A stretch of 64,000 nt of DNA from contig JANAVB010003400.1 in assembly GCA_029216955.1 (NCBI GenBank), positions 18,431,451 to 18,495,450 of the forward strand, in the 5' to 3' direction. Numbering within the stretch: position 1 is the first letter of the stretch; every line of letters begins with the position of its first letter. The translations under genes were made by a program, and so were the position numbers. The stretch comes from Iris pallida (lineage: Eukaryota > Streptophyta > Magnoliopsida > Asparagales > Iridaceae). Positions 60,718-64,000 of this stretch are shown in pieces. The notes beneath the pieces are model-generated. The model was given only the letters and a program-made list of their open reading frames with translations. It was not told where the DNA came from and searched no databases.

Positions 60718-62658
60718 TCAGTTATGTCGGTGGTGCTTGAGCAGCATGTCTTGTTGGGTGCAAGTTATGTTTGGGATAACTTCATCCGCATAATGACAGT
60801 GCGCACAAGTAGTTGGGAGGTCTTCAGGCTGCTTGACCTGACTGAGAAAGGATTCAGCGTCCTTCAGAGCTTCGCAGAGAGCTTCTCGGGAGTCTTTGGA
60901 AAGACGCAGGAGCTCGAACAAAGACAGGCATACAGGAGTACTGGCCAGTTGTGCCAGTATGTCAAAGTTGTGGGGCTTGGCTAGCCCCAAAGCATTCTTC
61001 TTCCGTAGAGGTCTGTCGAAACGGGCCTCCACCTGCTTCTGCTTATTGGCTGCTGAGGGTTTAGACAGGCCCTCCTCAGGGATGGTGCCAGGAGGCCCCA
61101 CCTCGGTGGCAGCTTCGCCGTGCTGGGCGTTCTGTTGTGCACGCGTCTGCACTGGAAGTGCCTCTTCCATTGAAGAAGAGACCGTGCGGCAAGACTTGAT
61201 CTTCCTGCCTTTTGATTTGGAGGTAGAGCGTTCCTCCGGTTGAGTCACCTCGAAGACGAGGTCGGGGTGAACCCAGAGGACCTCTTCTCGAGATGTGGTG
61301 AGTGGGATGAGTCCACTCGCATTGTCACGGGTAGGTGGCAAGTTCACCACCTCCATTGTCGCCTTAGGGATGGGGACGACGCCATCTTGTGTGGTAGTCG
61401 GCGGCAAGGTGCCGAACTGAAGTGACACCACATTGGCTGACACCGTCTTCTCTTCATAGTCGATGGAGATTACATCCGCCTTGATCATGCGCTGGATGTA
61501 ATTCTTGAGGACGTAGCAGTCCTTGGTCGGGTGTCCGACAAACCGATGGTAGTGACAGTACCTCGGGTTGTCCACTTTCCCGACTTCATCGGGCCGCTTT
61601 GGGTCCGGAAGCTTGATCTTGTCACCCTGCTTCAGTATTTCAAAGAGTTGCAAGGTGTCTTCGTCATTGAATGAATACACCTCCTTGGTCTCGGTGCCAG
61701 TGGAGGCTTCTGAGTAGGCGCAGATGCGCCTTTCGAGACGTTAACAGTCAATGCCTGTTTCCCCCTTGCTTCTCGTCCGGAGTTGTTGGCTGCAGACCTT
61801 TTCCCCTTATCATCAAAGGCGGGGAAGCTGACACCCAGAAGACGTGCATTGGCCATATTCTTTTCTGCGGCTTCAGCTTCGATGATCAGGGAGCTCCAGT
61901 CGGGAGGGGGAGTAGAGTTGAGCCAGAGCTTCACTGAAGGCAGCATGTTCATGCTGCAAGAGGAGAGGAGCGCATGTTCTGGTATGCCTGGAGGTAGCCT
62001 GAAGCATGCCTGTCGGAAGCGTTCGATGAACACCCGAACCGTTTTTTTTCTCCTTCTGGCGTATCTCTATGAGAGATGCCATCGTCATTTCCTTCCTGTC
62101 GTCGTAGAAGCGATCGAGGAAGAGGCGCGTCAAGTCGTCGAAGGACGATATAGAATTGTCGGGGAGGCTGCAGTACCAGTCATACGCTACCCCTTTTAGG
62201 GCCCCAACAAAGATGCTGGTGAGGAGCGCGTCCTCCTTTGGAAGATGCCCCGTCTGTGACTGGAAATATGTCAGGTACCAACGCGGAGAGTCCTTCCCGT
62301 CGTACGGCGTGAGTGTTTGTGGTTTATACTTTGGGGGATAAACCACCTTGTTCCACTCGAGGGGATAAGGCTGGGGAATGCCCATGTTCTGGCGCTCCTC
62401 TTGCCTGTTTTTGGACTCGAAGCGCTCCCGCAAGTCCTTGATCATTTCGACCACATCCTCCGTGGAGCTAGGAGTCGGGGAAGGTACCATCTGGAGTGGA
62501 ACGTTTGAGGGCTCCGACGTCCGGGGTGCTTCTGTGTCTGAGGGTGCCCGTTGAAGGGGTACACTCGACTCCCCATTGGCTCCTGGATCGGGACCGGTTG
62601 AAGGTGTTCTGGTCAAGGCCGACCGTATATCAAATACTGCTTGAGTCAGTGCTTGCAT
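60718..62658 (-). pseudogene. Tat-2 gag
   Basis: From 62658: YKPQTLTPYDGKDSPRWYLT, FVGALKGVAYDWYCSLPDN and FLDRFYDDRKEMTM are the capsid blocks. A run of eight A on the coding strand (62042-62049) shifts the frame; the next frame (62033-61632) has RVFIERF-type start, then FRLPPGIPEHALL. A second break near 61680 leads to MYSFNDEDTLQLFEILKQGD, the knuckle CHYHRFVGHPTKDC, and a stop before the protease. Confidence 0.88.
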
Positions 62659-62752
62659 AGAGGCAGAGAGGGTTTTGAGTCCTCCCTCTAATGAGTCTAT
62701 GCGCTGGACAATGTCCTGCGACGGCGCATCAGACTCGAAATCACCCCAGTCA

Positions 62753-64000
62753 TTATACTGTCATGACAAGGCCGGGAGTGGATGGATTGGTTGAGGCTTC
62801 GCTCTCGGCCTCACTTTCATGTGGGGGAGTCACCTCTCCTGGTGTTCCACCTTGGCCACCCCCAGCCACATTCTGGAGGTCATTCTCGACGGGCGCATCT
62901 GCAAGGGCCTGATTGCCCTCAGCTCCGTCTTGAAGGGCCTCTTCGTCTCTACCCCCAGCCGTGTCCTGGGGGACATCCTCGTTTTGAGAGGCTTCTGGGA
63001 GGCTGACTTCGCCTCGAAGATGAAGATCCGCCGCAACTGTGCTTTGGACATCTTCGTCTTCGGAAGGAGGCTCAACAAGGGTCTGACTACCCCCAGCTTC
63101 CTCCAAGAACTTCTTCCTCGACCGAGTGCCTTCGAACACTCCAGAGGTTGAGACAGCTGCCTTGGTTTTCCTCGGCTGGCTTTTGGATGAAGACGAGGAA
63201 TTGCCAGTCGTCTTCCGGACTGACGAGGAGTTGGAGATCACGTTGCATGAAGCAACCCTTGGCTCCTCTTCTGTTGATACCTTCATCTCGAGGCGATGTC
63301 GGAGGGGTGTCGATGATTGCAGCCGCTGGAAGACTGACTGCCTTGGTGGTACTGCTGCCTTACAACAGCAGTTGATGGTGACCACCGCACAAGTATGCCC
63401 CGTGAGAGGCGCATCGTGCCTGTTGGTCGACTCTCCTGACCGGCGCTTGTGAGTGATCATGTTACGCAGGTCGTTGGAGGAGAGTGCTACCTTCACACCC
63501 CCTTCAGGTGCATGGCAAGGCCAAACGCCGGGGTGGTCAGGTGAGTGCTGCGCCCCCTGATCTAATAGCAAGCAGGCATCACGATCAGTAGTGGGGAAAC
63601 CACAACATTTGAAGTAACTTGAACGGACCTCAAACGCACAACCAGAGGAGGCGCGGGAGTTCAAGACCACTGAATTTGCCTCACTCGACTTGGTTGTGCA
63701 CGCAGTAGATGTGCCCAAGTGAGATGAGGACTTTGAAGGTCGACTCGTTTTTGGTGCAGAGGCACCTGATTCGACCTTGTACAGCTTGCCATCGGCAGCG
63801 CGCGTGATTGTGAGCGCGTGCCTCTGGCCTGCTGCTGGCATAGCATGTGTGTGGCACATGGTCCGTGCCGCCTTGGATTTCTTTGTACTAGCCCGCTGGG
63901 GCGCATAGTACTCAGCATCCAAATTCTCCTTGCCATTACAGCGAGTGAGTCTGTCAAAGACAGAGACTTTTTGTGGCGCATCAGAGGTGATGCGTGGGGT
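62753..64000 (-). pseudogene. Tat-2 ORF1-like region upstream of gag, enters from right edge
   Basis: Open for at least 389 codons (63922-62753), and a VFDRLTR motif just upstream shows the frame goes past 63950. Blocks in order: VFDRL, EYYAPQRASTKKSK, ITRAADGKLYKVE, VVTINCCCKAAV, RQSVFQRLQ, then VFEGTRSRKK and an acidic Pro/Glu/Gly-rich tail. The order and spacing match Tat-1 (31380-32390). The three adjacent Cys residues are the most distinctive element. Function unknown. Confidence 0.75.

Larger units (their letters stand above)
56488..64000 (-). mobile_element. Tat-2: internally deleted Tat-lineage element, runs off right edge
   Basis: LTR start TGTTTGCTATT at 56488 matches that of Tat-1, and the LTR ends TGCTTCTACA at 58581 next to the same polypurine tract. 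Reading from the right edge on the minus strand come the ORF1-like region, gag and a piece of protease. Then a junction near 60540 leads directly into the antisense gene. RT, both RNase H domains and integrase are gone. The 5' LTR lies beyond the window. Confidence 0.88.

Overview
The window is nuclear DNA of a flowering plant and consists almost entirely of transposable elements. The evidence is Ty3/gypsy (Del/Tekay-like and Tat-lineage), Ty1/copia (SIRE-like), LINE, Mutator-like and hAT-like sequence, plus a piece of a plant histone H2A gene. The H2A piece uses mostly G/C third codon positions, which leans towards a monocot, but I cannot name the species. I see no complete single-copy host gene, no rRNA or tRNA gene and no CRISPR array. 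The best-preserved reading frame is a two-exon gene carried in antisense inside a retrotransposon (58944-60377).

Layout, left to right. 1-1601: decayed LINE ORF1 (minus). 1694-2336: TA microsatellite and a histone H2A 3' fragment (minus). 2350-13108: related long LTRs of a Del/Tekay-like gypsy family (copies L0, L1, L2); L1 and L2 flank a 1.4 kb coding-free interior. 13748-15816: partial LTR (L5) of a similarly organised element. 15817-35287: a Tat-lineage element on the plus strand ('Tat-3'), whose 5' LTR is split by a complete 17.5 kb Tat element on the minus strand ('Tat-1', 16548-34014, TSD TCCTA). 35288-36614: 5' end of a copia element ('Copia-C'), broken in gag by a Del-like element (LTR 'L3' 36615-40592, gag-pol 40792-43025). 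A Mutator-like element (36891-37944) sits in L3. A SIRE-like copia ('SIRE-1', 43047-53082, TSD ATTGT) splits the L3 element's reverse transcriptase, and a hAT-like MITE (52027-52561, TSD CCCAGGAC) sits in its right LTR. The split RT resumes at 53088 and stops at 53281, where another LTR ('L4') begins. From 56488 to the window end a second minus-strand Tat element ('Tat-2') interrupts L4.

The order of insertion can be read directly: L5 <- Tat-3 <- (Tat-1; Copia-C <- L3 element <- (MULE; SIRE-1 <- hAT; L4 <- Tat-2)), six levels deep.

The most interesting system is shared by Tat-1 and Tat-2. Between the 3' LTR and the end of pol each carries, on the strand opposite gag-pol, a gene with its own TATA box, short lysine-rich first exon, a phase-1 intron at the same codon, and a second exon encoding a protein that resembles the plant mobile domain. 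The first intron of each copy is filled with the same kind of GCAT-containing short repeats that fill that element's LTR. Both also share a polypurine tract held between the arms of a hairpin whose outer stem has changed sequence but stays paired, and in Tat-1 and Tat-3 the primer-binding site doubles as the start codon of the first reading frame.
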